64,000 nucleotides of DNA from Haladaptatus sp. ZSTT2. GTDB lineage: Archaea > Halobacteriota > Halobacteria > Halobacteriales > Halococcaceae. Each line of letters starts with the position of its first letter. The stretch's first letter is position 1. This document shows, in pieces, positions 50,084-59,066 of this stretch. The position numbers and the translations under genes are program-made. The notes below the pieces were generated by a model. It was not told the origin of the DNA. It worked only from the letters and a program-made list of their open reading frames with translations, and searched no databases. The stretch is from NCBI RefSeq assembly GCF_037081775.1, contig NZ_JBAMHQ010000001.1, positions 1,116,001 through 1,180,000 of the forward strand, written 5' to 3'.

Positions 50084-52021
50084 ATGAGTGATATTGGCGG
50101 CTTTCAAGACCATGTTGCGAGGATTGACCTGTCATCTGGGTCAGTTGCTTACGAGGGGATAGACGAGGAGGATGCGCGCAAGTATATCGGTGCGCGCGGG
50201 CTCGGCGTCAAGTACGTGTTTGAACAGGGGCCGGACGTAGACCCGCTTGGCCCGGACAACCTACTGGCGTTCATGAACGGCCCGCTTACGGGCACACAGA
50301 CCGTGATGAGCGGCCGAATCGCGGTCGTCACCAAATCACCGCTCACGAACACCGTCACCGACTCCCACCACGGCGGGTGGAGCGGCGCACGCCTGAAGTG
50401 GGCGGGCTTCGACGGTTTGCTGTTCGAGGGGAAAGCAGAGCACCCCGTGTACGCCGTCATCGAAGACGGTGAGGTCACGCTCAAAGACGCCTCCCACATG
50501 TGGGGCTGGGGCGTCCACGACACCATCGACGAACTCGAAGACGAGGTCAACGGCCAGCGCGGCAAGAACTTTAGCTGTATGGCCATCGGCCCCGGCGGCG
50601 AGAATCAGGTGCGCTACGCCTGCATCGTCAACGAAGACGACCGCGCGAGCGGCCGCGGTGGCACGGGCGCGGTCATGGGCTCGAAGAACCTGAAGGCAAT
50701 CGTCATCAAATCGACGACGAAGATGCCAAAGCCGAAAAACCCGGAGACGTTCAAGAAGGGTCACCAACAGGCGATGCAGGTCATCCAAGAGTCAGACGTG
50801 ACCGCCCCGAACGAAGGCGGTCTGTCGCTCTACGGGACGAACGTCCTGATGAACCTCACCGAGGAGATGGACGGCCTCCCAACGCGCAACGGGCGGTACA
50901 CGAGTACCGCGAGCGAGGCGCGCGAAAGTCCAAGCGACCCGAACATCGACTCAGAGAAAGTGTCCGGTGAGAACGTCCGCGAGAACATCCTCGTCGACGA
51001 ACCGACCTGCCACTCCTGTCCGGTCGCGTGTAAGAAGGAAGTCGAGGTGCAGGTCATGCACAAGGGCGACGAGATGAACGTCCGCATGGAGTCGTTCGAG
51101 TACGAATCGGCGTTCACACTCGGGCCGAACTCGATGAACGACGACCGCGACAAAGTTGCGGTCATGATAGACCAGTGTAACAACCTCGGACTCGACACCA
51201 TCGAGACGGGCAACATGATTGCCATGGCGATGGAGATGACCGAGGAGGGCAAGTTCGACGGCAAATTCGAGGGCATCGAATGGGGCGACGCAGACGAGAT
51301 GATTGACCTCATCGAGGACATCGCGGTGCGCGAGGGCGAGCTCGCAGACCTGCTCGCAGGCGGGGCAAACCACATCGCAGAGACGATGGACGCCCACGGC
51401 AACTCGCTCGCCGTCAAAGGCCAGACCATCCCGGCGTACGACCCACGATGCATGAAGGGCATGGGTATCGCCTACGCCACCTCGAACCGCGGAGCGTGCC
51501 ACCTGCGCGCCTACACGCCGTCTGCTGAAATTCTCGGCCTCCCCGAGAAGGTAGACCCGTACGCGTGGGAGGGCAAAGGCGAACTCACGATGGCGTTCCA
51601 AGACCTCCACGCCATCTCCGACTCGTTCGACATCTGCAAGTTCAACGCCTTCGCGGAGGGCATCGAAGAGTACGTCCTCCAGTACAACGGGATGACCGGC
51701 TTCGACGTGACCGAAGACGAGTTGCTCGAAACCGGCGAGCGCATCTACAACTTAGAGCGCTACTACAACAACCTCGCAGGCTTCAAAGGCGAGGACGACT
51801 CGCTGCCCGGACGCTTCGTCGAAGGGCCAGACGCCATCCCCGGACAGGGTGCTTCTGAAGGCCAGCTCTGTGAACTCGACCAGATGAAAGAAGAGTACTA
51901 CACGGCGCGTGGCTGGGTCGACGGCGTTGTCCCAGACGAGAAACTCGAAGACCTCGGCATCGACATCGGCCCCGGCACGGGCGTGAGTTCGTCTGGCGGC
52001 GCAGCACCCGCAGACGACTAA
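50084..52021 (+). CDS. Aldehyde:ferredoxin oxidoreductase family (tungstopterin enzyme)
   Basis: A 645-residue protein of AOR length. Domain 1 has GARGLGVKYVFEQG and FMNGPLTGTQTVMSGR; cluster ligands are DEPTCHSCPVACKKEV (C-X2-C-X3-C, about 306-321) and a distal Cys in SDSFDICKFNAF. SNRGACHLRAYTP matches the pterin-binding region. Oxidises aldehydes to acids with ferredoxin as acceptor and binds bis-pterin tungsten. SAMP-type and related genes nearby (53.3-53.9 kb) fit cofactor synthesis. Confidence 0.93.
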   Translation: MSDIGGFQDHVARIDLSSGSVAYEGIDEEDARKYIGARGLGVKYVFEQGPDVDPLGPDNLLAFMNGPLTGTQTVMSGRIAVVTKSPLTNTVTDSHHGGWSGARLKWAGFDGLLFEGKAEHPVYAVIEDGEVTLKDASHMWGWGVHDTIDELEDEVNGQRGKNFSCMAIGPGGENQVRYACIVNEDDRASGRGGTGAVMGSKNLKAIVIKSTTKMPKPKNPETFKKGHQQAMQVIQESDVTAPNEGGLSLYGTNVLMNLTEEMDGLPTRNGRYTSTASEARESPSDPNIDSEKVSGENVRENILVDEPTCHSCPVACKKEVEVQVMHKGDEMNVRMESFEYESAFTLGPNSMNDDRDKVAVMIDQCNNLGLDTIETGNMIAMAMEMTEEGKFDGKFEGIEWGDADEMIDLIEDIAVREGELADLLAGGANHIAETMDAHGNSLAVKGQTIPAYDPRCMKGMGIAYATSNRGACHLRAYTPSAEILGLPEKVDPYAWEGKGELTMAFQDLHAISDSFDICKFNAFAEGIEEYVLQYNGMTGFDVTEDELLETGERIYNLERYYNNLAGFKGEDDSLPGRFVEGPDAIPGQGASEGQLCELDQMKEEYYTARGWVDGVVPDEKLEDLGIDIGPGTGVSSSGGAAPADD

Positions 52022-52051
52022 CTCACTAGCATTCTTTTACTTCTCGCTGCC

Positions 52052-52459
52052 TCAGTAGATGACTCGCTGGCGCATGTCCCGACGGATTGCACCGAGCGCC
52101 GTTGCCGTGCCGACGAGTGCGATGAGCGATGGGCCGAACGTCGCCGGATTCAACCAGTCAAACGTCGAGTAGTACGAGAGATAGTAGTACTGGTCCTCAT
52201 ATTTTACCACCTCGGGGTAGTCGATGTCGTCTTCGACCGTCACGACTTCGCCACCTCTCACTCGTTCGAAAATCGACTGCTCGGCCGGAGCCAGCTCTTC
52301 GTAGTAGGCCGTGGGCTTGTGTGCCGACGGGACGTCTCGTGTTTCGACGTACTCGACGTGATAATCCATATCGGCAAACGGGAAGAACAGCGCCACACCG
52401 GCGAGCGCGACGCAGGCACCGACGAAGAGGAGGGTGAAATTAATCGTCGATTGCTTCAT
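52052..52459 (-). CDS. Two-span membrane protein, tandem copy 1
   Basis: A 135-residue protein: membrane segment at 7-28, an extracytoplasmic acidic domain with AYYEELAPAEQSIFERVRGG and DQYYYLSYYSTFDW, and a second segment at 108-125, ending RRDMRQRVIY. It is a close paralogue of 52530-52937 with identical length and the same ending IRRDM-/VRRSM- then R-IY. DUF7979-like; function unknown. Confidence 0.72.
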   Translation of the reverse strand: MKQSTINFTLLFVGACVALAGVALFFPFADMDYHVEYVETRDVPSAHKPTAYYEELAPAEQSIFERVRGGEVVTVEDDIDYPEVVKYEDQYYYLSYYSTFDWLNPATFGPSLIALVGTATALGAIRRDMRQRVIY

Positions 52460-52529
52460 ACTCACTGACAGGTGTGGCGCGTATATTCGTTCTTCGATAC
52501 GACCGATTGTGGCAGCGCCGCGACGAACG

Positions 52530-52937
52530 TCAGTAGATGATTCGATTGTGCATACTGCGACGAACCGCCACGACAATCGCCCCCAAGCCAAGCAACGCCA
52601 GTGCGGCCGGCCCTGCGGTGTACAGACTCGTCCATTCGGCGGTCGAGTAGTACGAGAAGTAGTAGTACTGGCCGTCGTACTGCACGATGTCAGGGTAGGC
52701 GATGTCCTCGTCGTAGGTTGCGACGCCGCCGGCGACGGTCCGGTCGAACGCCTGTTGCTGGGTCGGGTTCAGGCGCTCGTAGGCCGCTGCAGTCTCTGAG
52801 GGACGGAGGGCGTCGTGTCGCTCGTCAAATTCGACGTGGTAATCGGTTTCTGCGACGGTGAAAAACAGCCCAATTCCCGCGAGTGCGACGCTCGTAGCGA
52901 CGATGAGAAAGAACACGTCGGCAGTTTGTTGCTTCAT
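52530..52937 (-). CDS. Two-span membrane protein, tandem copy 2
   Basis: A 135-residue paralogue of the preceding gene (AYERLNPTQQQAFDRTVAGG; GQYYYFSYYSTAEW). Both start MKQ and have the same order of segments. The pair arose by tandem duplication and has diverged. Confidence 0.72.
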   Translation of the reverse strand: MKQQTADVFFLIVATSVALAGIGLFFTVAETDYHVEFDERHDALRPSETAAAYERLNPTQQQAFDRTVAGGVATYDEDIAYPDIVQYDGQYYYFSYYSTAEWTSLYTAGPAALALLGLGAIVVAVRRSMHNRIIY

Positions 52938-52980
52938 AATTGCTGCTCAAACAACGGCGATAAAAGCTTTCTGCCGAGTG

Positions 52981-53349
52981 TTAAGCCGCTTCTTTTCCGA
53001 TGACGATGCAGTCGCGGATGTCGAGGGCAGCGTCGAACTCAAAGCGGCGGTCTTCGCGTCGTCCGACGCGGAGCAGTTGTTCGTTGTGCGCGCGGCGGAC
53101 GGCGTCCATCTCGCGGTCGTTCATGTCCACGCGGTGGGCGATGACCGCCCACTGCTCGTGGCCAACGAAAAAGAAACAGGCCTCCTCGGTCTCGAACACA
53201 AGTTCGAAGCGGTCTCGAAACTCGTCGAGTTTCGGCCCAATCTGCGCCTGGACGCGGTCTACCAGCGGGGCGAGGTTGTGGGCGGGGACGCTCGCTTTCG
53301 CGCCCGCGATGAGCAACACCTGTCCTTCGATTGGGTCGCCGTTTGCCAT
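52981..53349 (-). CDS. Unknown 122-residue protein of the SAMP operon
   Basis: Soluble acidic protein with FELVFETEEACFFFVGHEQW and IAHRVDMNDREMDAVRRAHN. No motif recognised. Its ATG directly follows the TAG of the 85-residue gene (TAGATG), so it is the third gene of the SAMP operon. Confidence 0.65.
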   Translation of the reverse strand: MANGDPIEGQVLLIAGAKASVPAHNLAPLVDRVQAQIGPKLDEFRDRFELVFETEEACFFFVGHEQWAVIAHRVDMNDREMDAVRRAHNEQLLRVGRREDRRFEFDAALDIRDCIVIGKEAA

Positions 53350-53607
53350 CTACCCACCTGCACGCATCGCTTTCTGCGAGAAGCGCTCGATCAGCTCCTC
53401 AAGGACGGATTCGTCGCCAGAGAAAACCACGGTCACTTCGGTCAGTTCGAGCGACGGGCCAATACTGACTTTCTCACTCGAAACGTGTGCGGTCCAGTCG
53501 GCGGCGACGATCGTCGCGTCGTCGTCGCCGGGTTCGCCGCCGAGATTCTGCAGATAGTGTTTGGCGAGGCGTTCTGAGATACCGCGAAACGATTTTTCGC
53601 GTTGCAT
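53350..53607 (-). CDS. 85-residue protein ending in Gly-Gly
   Basis: Begins QREKSFRGISERLAKHYLQN and ends FSQKAMRAGG. The C-terminal Gly-Gly is exactly the feature that SAMP/ubiquitin-like modifiers use for activation, although the body does not obviously resemble a beta-grasp fold. Its ATG overlaps the SAMP stop (TGATG). Could be a cofactor protein or a novel modifier; not recognised. Confidence 0.65.
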   Translation of the reverse strand: MQREKSFRGISERLAKHYLQNLGGEPGDDDATIVAADWTAHVSSEKVSIGPSLELTEVTVVFSGDESVLEELIERFSQKAMRAGG

Positions 53608-53888
53608 CAGCCACCTGCAACCGGCGGGAAGACGCTCAGTCGGTCGCCCGCTTCGAGTTCGGTGGCGATGCCCTTCATGTGGAGCACTTCCCGGCCGTTT
53701 TTGAGGACGCTGAGCTGTGGGCGGATGTTTCCGTCGCCGTCTAAGAGACTGCCGGAGAGGCCGTCAAACTCGGCTTCGAGCGATTCGAGCACTTCGCCGA
53801 CGGTCACGTCGTCGCCGAAGTCGCGTTCGATGATTTTCGACCCGACGGCTTCTCTGAAGGTGGCGAAGAATCGGAGTTCGACCTGCAT
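53607..53888 (-). CDS. SAMP/MoaD-type ubiquitin-like modifier
   Basis: A 93-residue beta-grasp protein: VELRFFATFREAVGSK at the N-terminus, LSVLKNGREVLHMKG in the middle, GDRLSVFPPVAGG at the C-terminus. The terminal Gly-Gly is intact. Such haloarchaeal proteins serve as sulfur carriers for molybdo/tungstopterin and as protein modifiers (SAMP1). Context near AOR favours a cofactor role. Confidence 0.92.
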   Translation of the reverse strand: MQVELRFFATFREAVGSKIIERDFGDDVTVGEVLESLEAEFDGLSGSLLDGDGNIRPQLSVLKNGREVLHMKGIATELEAGDRLSVFPPVAGG

Positions 53889-53926
53889 TACCCACAGACA
53901 GTGGCGCAAGCAGTATAAATATGGAC

Positions 53927-54313
53927 CTACCGGCCACCGAACCGAATCCCGTCTTCGACAATGCGGGCGTTTCGCTCTCGGTCAAGTTCGGCGGCGAGGG
54001 CGTCGTGGTCGTACAGTTGTGTGATGAGCGACGCCTGGAGGTTGCGCCACGCGATGGCGTAGATGGGTGACTGGCCCCACGCGCGGAGTTCGGGGACGAA
54101 GTCGTCGTATTTCTCCAGTCGGGCTTCCATGCGGTCGATTGCTTCGAGGACGAAGCGCGCAGCCTCTGCGTCGTCTTCTGCCTCGGCTATCGCGCGATTG
54201 ATGCTCGACTCCCAGCCTTCGACGGCGCGTTCCATGTCTTTGGCCGCGTTCTGGCCGTCTTCGGGGAGCGATTCGACGATCTGTGCGGGCAGGGCGAGTG
54301 ACACGTCGTCCAT
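53927..54313 (-). CDS. Helical conserved protein
   Basis: A 128-residue, acidic, mostly helical protein (AVEGWESSINRAIAEAEDDA; LEAIDRMEARLEKYDDF). No membrane segment or known motif. It sits between the ArcS gene and the SAMP operon in the same direction. Confidence 0.65.
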   Translation of the reverse strand: MDDVSLALPAQIVESLPEDGQNAAKDMERAVEGWESSINRAIAEAEDDAEAARFVLEAIDRMEARLEKYDDFVPELRAWGQSPIYAIAWRNLQASLITQLYDHDALAAELDRERNARIVEDGIRFGGR

Positions 54314-54361
54314 GGGGGTACGTAGCCCGGACGACGGAAAAGTGGGCGGGTTGGTGTGGTG

Positions 54362-56113
54362 TTAGACTTCTTCGACGTGGCGAATCTGCACCGCGATGCC
54401 GCGCGTACTCGTCTCCATCTCGCGGCCGCTCATCTTGGCGACGCCGACGGCGAACGCCTGTGGCCCCTGAACCACTACGTCGTCGCCGACGCGGATGTCG
54501 TCGCTCGCGGTGACGACGCCCGGCGCGAGCACCGACCCTTGGGGCACGAAGTTGTCGATTTCGACGGTTTTGGTCGGGACGTCGCTTTCGAGCCAGTGGC
54601 GTGCGCCTTCGAGGGTAAAGGAGAGCGTTCCGTAGAGGGGCACCATCGCGGCCAACTGCGTGCCGTCAGAGGTGTGGGCCCGGAGTTTCGGATACCGGCC
54701 CTGAATCGAGAGGTCGGGGAACAGTTCGTCGCCCGCGCCGTCACCGAACTGGTAGTCTGCGAGCGCGCGAAGCGTGTTGTGCTGGCGTTCGCTTTTCAGG
54801 TACTTCGATTCACCCTCCAACGTCTGCATGAGGTTGCCGATGGATTCGGGCGTCGTCGGGTGATCTTCGACGGTGTACTCGATATCCAAGTCGAGTGAGT
54901 CTTCGACGCGTTCGACGATGTCGCGGTATCCCTTCTCCGGGACGTGGGCGATGATGCGCGGGTAGTCGTTGCGTTCGAGATACCGCTTCAGCACTGCTGC
55001 GACGAACTGTTTTTCGTCCTCGGACCAGTGGCCTGTGACCACCGAATCGTAGTGCTGGGCGGGGTAAGTGGTTTCGAGTTCCTGGGGCACCACGCCAATC
55101 GGCGAGGTCATCGAGACGAGGTGGGCGCGAAACTGAATCGCGTCGTGGTACTGGCCGTGGCTCTGGGATTCGCTGTACGGCTTGCGGGCAGAACATGGCA
55201 CGAGCACGAGCGGGTTGTCGAAGCGGTTTTTATAGCGACTCGTCACGCGGTCTGCAAACCGCTGAATTTCGACACGCTTCAGCGAGTCTTCGGTCGCCGC
55301 GAGCAGTTCGGTGCGCCGAAAGAGTGGCGTGTGCGACTCCATGTAGGCGTACTCCTGGTCGAATCGACGGAACGCAGAGGTGAGCCACGCCTCGTGGCGG
55401 GCTTGGCCTTCGATGTAGTCGCGCAGGCGGCCGCGGCGGATGCGTTGACGGACGATGCCCAACTGGGCGCGAAGCGCGTTCACGTTGTGTTCGGCACAGT
55501 CTGCGCGCGTGAATTCAGAGAGTGGTTTCTGACAGGCCGCACACGCACACGGGAGTTCTTCTAAGTCCTCAAGGAAGTGCTGGCCGTCGGTGGTAAGATA
55601 GAACCCTTGGGTGCCCTTGATGCGCGCTTGGGTGGCGTCCACGAGGTCAACCCCGGCGTAGACGAGCGTGGCGACGTTCGCGGGTGTGGCGACTCCCGAC
55701 AGCATGAGCGCGGTGTCGGCGGGCGTCGCTTCCTTCATCGCGATGATAGCGTCCACGAAGGCGGCGGCGTGGCCGATGACGCGTTGGGCTTCAGAGAGCA
55801 CGTACACGTCAGCGCCGAAGTCGTCCACCGAGTACTGGGAGACGACGGCTGCACTCGGGAAGTCCACGTTCGGGTACTCAGGACCAAAGGAGTCTGCGAC
55901 TTCCGGCGCGGTGCCGCCGGGAAGCCCTCGGTACGGGAGAATCGTCACTTTCGACGGGTCGCCTTCGGGGAGGTCGCGCTCTTTTGGCCAGCGACTTCCC
56001 GCATCGACCACCACGTCGTCTGCGAGCGTCGGCGTCGTCACCGACTCGGTGAGGCGAAGTTCACCGACGCGGGCGGCCCCATCCCGGTGGTGTACCTCGA
56101 AGTACTCAGTCAT
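54362..56113 (-). CDS. arcS: Archaeosine synthase ArcS (TgtA2)
   Basis: A 583-residue protein. A TGT-like N-terminal domain without the full TGT active site, a zinc motif PCACAACQ (about 188-195), the ArcS hallmark [14 protein letters not shown] (about 305-318), and a C-terminal PUA domain (about 505-580, [20 protein letters not shown]). Adds lysine to preQ0 in tRNA; RaSEA then completes archaeosine. Overlaps tgtA by 8 bases and is cotranscribed. Confidence 0.95.
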   Translation of the reverse strand: MTEYFEVHHRDGAARVGELRLTESVTTPTLADDVVVDAGSRWPKERDLPEGDPSKVTILPYRGLPGGTAPEVADSFGPEYPNVDFPSAAVVSQYSVDDFGADVYVLSEAQRVIGHAAAFVDAIIAMKEATPADTALMLSGVATPANVATLVYAGVDLVDATQARIKGTQGFYLTTDGQHFLEDLEELPCACAACQKPLSEFTRADCAEHNVNALRAQLGIVRQRIRRGRLRDYIEGQARHEAWLTSAFRRFDQEYAYMESHTPLFRRTELLAATEDSLKRVEIQRFADRVTSRYKNRFDNPLVLVPCSARKPYSESQSHGQYHDAIQFRAHLVSMTSPIGVVPQELETTYPAQHYDSVVTGHWSEDEKQFVAAVLKRYLERNDYPRIIAHVPEKGYRDIVERVEDSLDLDIEYTVEDHPTTPESIGNLMQTLEGESKYLKSERQHNTLRALADYQFGDGAGDELFPDLSIQGRYPKLRAHTSDGTQLAAMVPLYGTLSFTLEGARHWLESDVPTKTVEIDNFVPQGSVLAPGVVTASDDIRVGDDVVVQGPQAFAVGVAKMSGREMETSTRGIAVQIRHVEEV

Positions 56114-57611
56114 GGTTTTCCTCGGTCTCGTTGGCGTTTTTGTCCATCGATTCTAAGTCAACAATCTCGACACCGTCGGGGATTCCAGCGACGATATCCG
56201 CGGGCCAGCCCTTGTGGGCGACCGTGAATTCGGTCTCCGGATTCGCCGCGACGAGTTTCTGAACGCCGACGACGGCTTGGCGATACGCTTCGTCGTCGAT
56301 GCGTGTTGGTACTTCTGCGGTGAGTGGGTACGTCTCGCGCAACGCCATCGGGAACGGACCAAACGGCGGGAGCAGCCGCCACGACTCGTCGTAGTTGTCT
56401 GAGGAACCAGCTTCGGTGAGGAGGACGTGGCCCTCAGGTGACAGCCGAGAGAGGCGCTTGTGGTGGCGTACGACTTCTGGACGGTACGCACTCTCACCGG
56501 AGAGGTAGAAGAAGGCGTCTTTGCTCGACGGGTCGGATTCTTCGAGGAGGTCTTCGTGGGCAAGCATGGCGCGGTAGCCGTCGAGCATTGCAGGATGCGA
56601 ACGGGCGCGCGTCTCGACCAGTTCCATCAGCGTCCCGCGGCGGATGGCCTGCTTGATGGTGCGAATCTCCTCGAAGGAGACGTGCAAGTTGTGTTCTGCG
56701 AGCAGGCGTTCGCGTTCCTTGTTCGAAACCTGTTCAAGGTCTTCAGGCGTGTGTTCGGCACAGACTGGACACGAACACGGGAAGTAATCGAGTTCGTCGA
56801 AGTGCTTGGTCCCCCGCACTGTGAGATAGCGGCCGTCGCGGGCGTAGAGCGCGTAGGCCGCAGAGTCGAAGAGGTCACAGCCGAGGGCGACGGCGAGGGC
56901 GAACATCATCGGGTGGCCCGCACCAAAGAGGTGGACTGGTGCATCTGCTCCGAGGCCGTCTTTCGCCGCAGCGACGGCATCGACCATATCGTCGAACCGA
57001 TAACCGTTCATGAGTGGAACGACCGCCCCAACCGGGAACACGTCGAGTGAGGTGCTGTATGCGTGTTCTGCGGCGGCTTTCCGGAGGTCGGGATACGTCG
57101 AGCCTTGGACGGGCGCGTTCACGAGCATGTCGCCAACGTCCACCGTCTCGGCAAATTCGAGTCGTGCTTGGGTGGTAGCGAGTTCCTCTTCTGCCTGCTC
57201 GCGGGGCACGTCGGGGGGCGTCGGGATGTCAACTGGCGTCCCGATGTCCGAGCCGATGTCGTGTTGGAACTGGAGGATTTCCTCAGTATCGACGCTGATT
57301 TCGCCGTATTCTGCGAGTTGGAACGACCCCGAATCGGTCATAATCGCGCCGTCGAAGTCGAGCAGCTCGTGGAGCCCCACGTCGAGGGCCTGCTCGCGCA
57401 CGTCGTCGCTCTTGTAGATGATGTAGCTGTTCGTGATGAGAATCTCCGCACCGAACTCAGAAGCGAGTCGGGACGGAGCCACCGTCTGGCGGTTCGGGTT
57501 CACCACGGGGAGGAGCGCCGGCGTCTCCACCGTGACGCCCGCCCGGGGAACCGAAAGCCGCCCGATGCGGCCCGCGGCGTCTGTATCGCGGACCTCGAAG
57601 CTGTCGCGCAT
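56106..57611 (-). CDS. tgtA: tRNA-guanine(15) transglycosylase (arcTGT)
   Basis: A 501-residue protein. Catalytic region [15 protein letters not shown] (about 88-102), zinc site [14 protein letters not shown] (about 274-287) and the [20 protein letters not shown] helix. Exchanges G15 of tRNA for preQ0, the first step of archaeosine formation. ATG 57611 trims an upstream extension that overlaps the adjacent NUDIX gene region. Confidence 0.95.
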   Translation of the reverse strand: MRDSFEVRDTDAAGRIGRLSVPRAGVTVETPALLPVVNPNRQTVAPSRLASEFGAEILITNSYIIYKSDDVREQALDVGLHELLDFDGAIMTDSGSFQLAEYGEISVDTEEILQFQHDIGSDIGTPVDIPTPPDVPREQAEEELATTQARLEFAETVDVGDMLVNAPVQGSTYPDLRKAAAEHAYSTSLDVFPVGAVVPLMNGYRFDDMVDAVAAAKDGLGADAPVHLFGAGHPMMFALAVALGCDLFDSAAYALYARDGRYLTVRGTKHFDELDYFPCSCPVCAEHTPEDLEQVSNKERERLLAEHNLHVSFEEIRTIKQAIRRGTLMELVETRARSHPAMLDGYRAMLAHEDLLEESDPSSKDAFFYLSGESAYRPEVVRHHKRLSRLSPEGHVLLTEAGSSDNYDESWRLLPPFGPFPMALRETYPLTAEVPTRIDDEAYRQAVVGVQKLVAANPETEFTVAHKGWPADIVAGIPDGVEIVDLESMDKNANETEENHD

Positions 57612-57663
57612 TGTCCGAAACTTCGACGGAACAGGGATACACATTCCGTTCTCAGAGCGCGAC

Positions 57664-58206
57664 TCAGGCGAAGCGTTCGTAGTAGAGCGTCCCAAGCACC
57701 GCCCGCCCGTCCCGGATTTCGCCCGATTCGATGGCCGCGAGGAGGTCGTCGTAGGACTCGATGACGACGCGAATCGACTCGTTGAAGTCGAGATTCTGCT
57801 CGCTCGCAGGGTGACAGTCGTAGGCGACGAAGTAGTGATGCACCGCGTTCGCGATACCGTTTACCGGTTCGACGGTGGTCAGGTGGTCGACACGGGCAGC
57901 TTCGTGGCCCGTCTCCTCTTCGAGTTCACGGTGGGCGGCGGCCGCCGGGTCATCGTCTTCTGGTTCCATCGTACCCGCCGGAAGCCCACGATTCACGCGC
58001 TTTACCGCCTGTCGCCATTCCTCGATGAGCACCACATCGCCGTCCGGGGTAAACGGGAGGATAACGACGGCGGGCGGCTCTGAGAGGTAGTCGAAGTCCG
58101 ACTCCGTCCCATCAGGAAGGCGTACGTCCTCGTGGGTGACGTCGAAGCCGGGGCAGGTGTAGGCGGTTTCTGTGGCGAGCGTTTCCCATTCGAGTGGGTC
58201 GGTCAT
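57664..58206 (-). CDS. NUDIX hydrolase
   Basis: A 180-residue protein. The Nudix box is G-X5-E..., read here as [14 protein letters not shown] then [14 protein letters not shown] (about 72-98), with the REXXEEXG core intact. The family's ADP-ribose pyrophosphatase-like members have this size. Substrate not assigned. Confidence 0.9.
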   Translation of the reverse strand: MTDPLEWETLATETAYTCPGFDVTHEDVRLPDGTESDFDYLSEPPAVVILPFTPDGDVVLIEEWRQAVKRVNRGLPAGTMEPEDDDPAAAAHRELEEETGHEAARVDHLTTVEPVNGIANAVHHYFVAYDCHPASEQNLDFNESIRVVIESYDDLLAAIESGEIRDGRAVLGTLYYERFA

Positions 58207-58236
58207 TGCTCGCTCTTCGTCGAGTGCGGTGAAAAA

Positions 58237-59037
58237 TCAGGGGATAATCGAGAGGAGGGTGTCGTGAACCTTGCCGTTCGAGGCGACCACTCCCTCTGAG
58301 TCCCATCTCCAAGGATTGCCGTCGATGTCGGTCACCGTCCCACCGGCTTGCCGGACGAGGTGAACGCCCGCGACGGTGTCCCACGGCGAGAGCCTGACCG
58401 CGGAGACCGCGCCGTCTAACTCGCCCGCCGCGACCATCGCAAGCGAGACTTGGCCGGTGCCAAATCGCCGGAGGTCACCGAAGGCTTCGAGCAGGTTGCG
58501 AGACACCTCCGCGAACAGCGGGCGGTGTTGGGGCTGGAGGCCGAAGGTGAGCGAGACGGTACACAACTCGGGGTCGTCGCGGTCGCTCACCGTCACTGGC
58601 TCGTTGTCTCTGAGCGTCGTGTCCCCAGCAACGTACTCGTCACCGAGGGCGGGCAGGCGCGTGATGGCGGCCTGTGGGTCGCCGTCTTCGACGTAGGCGA
58701 TGCAGGTCGCCCAGACGCGATTGCCATGGGTGAAGTTGTTCGTCCCGTCGATGGGGTCGATTACCCACGCGGGACCTGTGTCAGGTATCTCTTTCAGTTG
58801 GTCGCCTTCTTCCCCGACAATCGTGTGGTCGGGAAACGAATCGCGGATGACCTCGACGACGCGATTCTGGGCGTCTACGTCCGCCTGCGTCACGGGGTCC
58901 ATCTTGCTCGCCTTTGGGGTGATAGAAAGGGGCGTCCGGAACGCAGAGAGGGCAACGTTGCCGCCTGCGGTCGCGGCCTCGCGGGCGACCGAGAGCACGC
59001 GGTCTACATCGGGTGGCGTAGCTGTCACGTCATCCAC
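58237..59037 (-). CDS. Inositol-monophosphatase family phosphatase
   Basis: A 266-residue protein. Metal ligands in VGEEGDQ (about 75-81), WVIDPIDGTNNFTHGN (about 92-107) and LSPWDTVAGVHLVRQAGG (about 215-232). Enzymes of this family cleave inositol phosphate or fructose-1,6-bisphosphate; the substrate is not clear. Confidence 0.92.
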   Translation of the reverse strand: MDDVTATPPDVDRVLSVAREAATAGGNVALSAFRTPLSITPKASKMDPVTQADVDAQNRVVEVIRDSFPDHTIVGEEGDQLKEIPDTGPAWVIDPIDGTNNFTHGNRVWATCIAYVEDGDPQAAITRLPALGDEYVAGDTTLRDNEPVTVSDRDDPELCTVSLTFGLQPQHRPLFAEVSRNLLEAFGDLRRFGTGQVSLAMVAAGELDGAVSAVRLSPWDTVAGVHLVRQAGGTVTDIDGNPWRWDSEGVVASNGKVHDTLLSIIP

Positions 59038-59066
59038 GACAACACCAATCGGTAAAAACGCACGCC

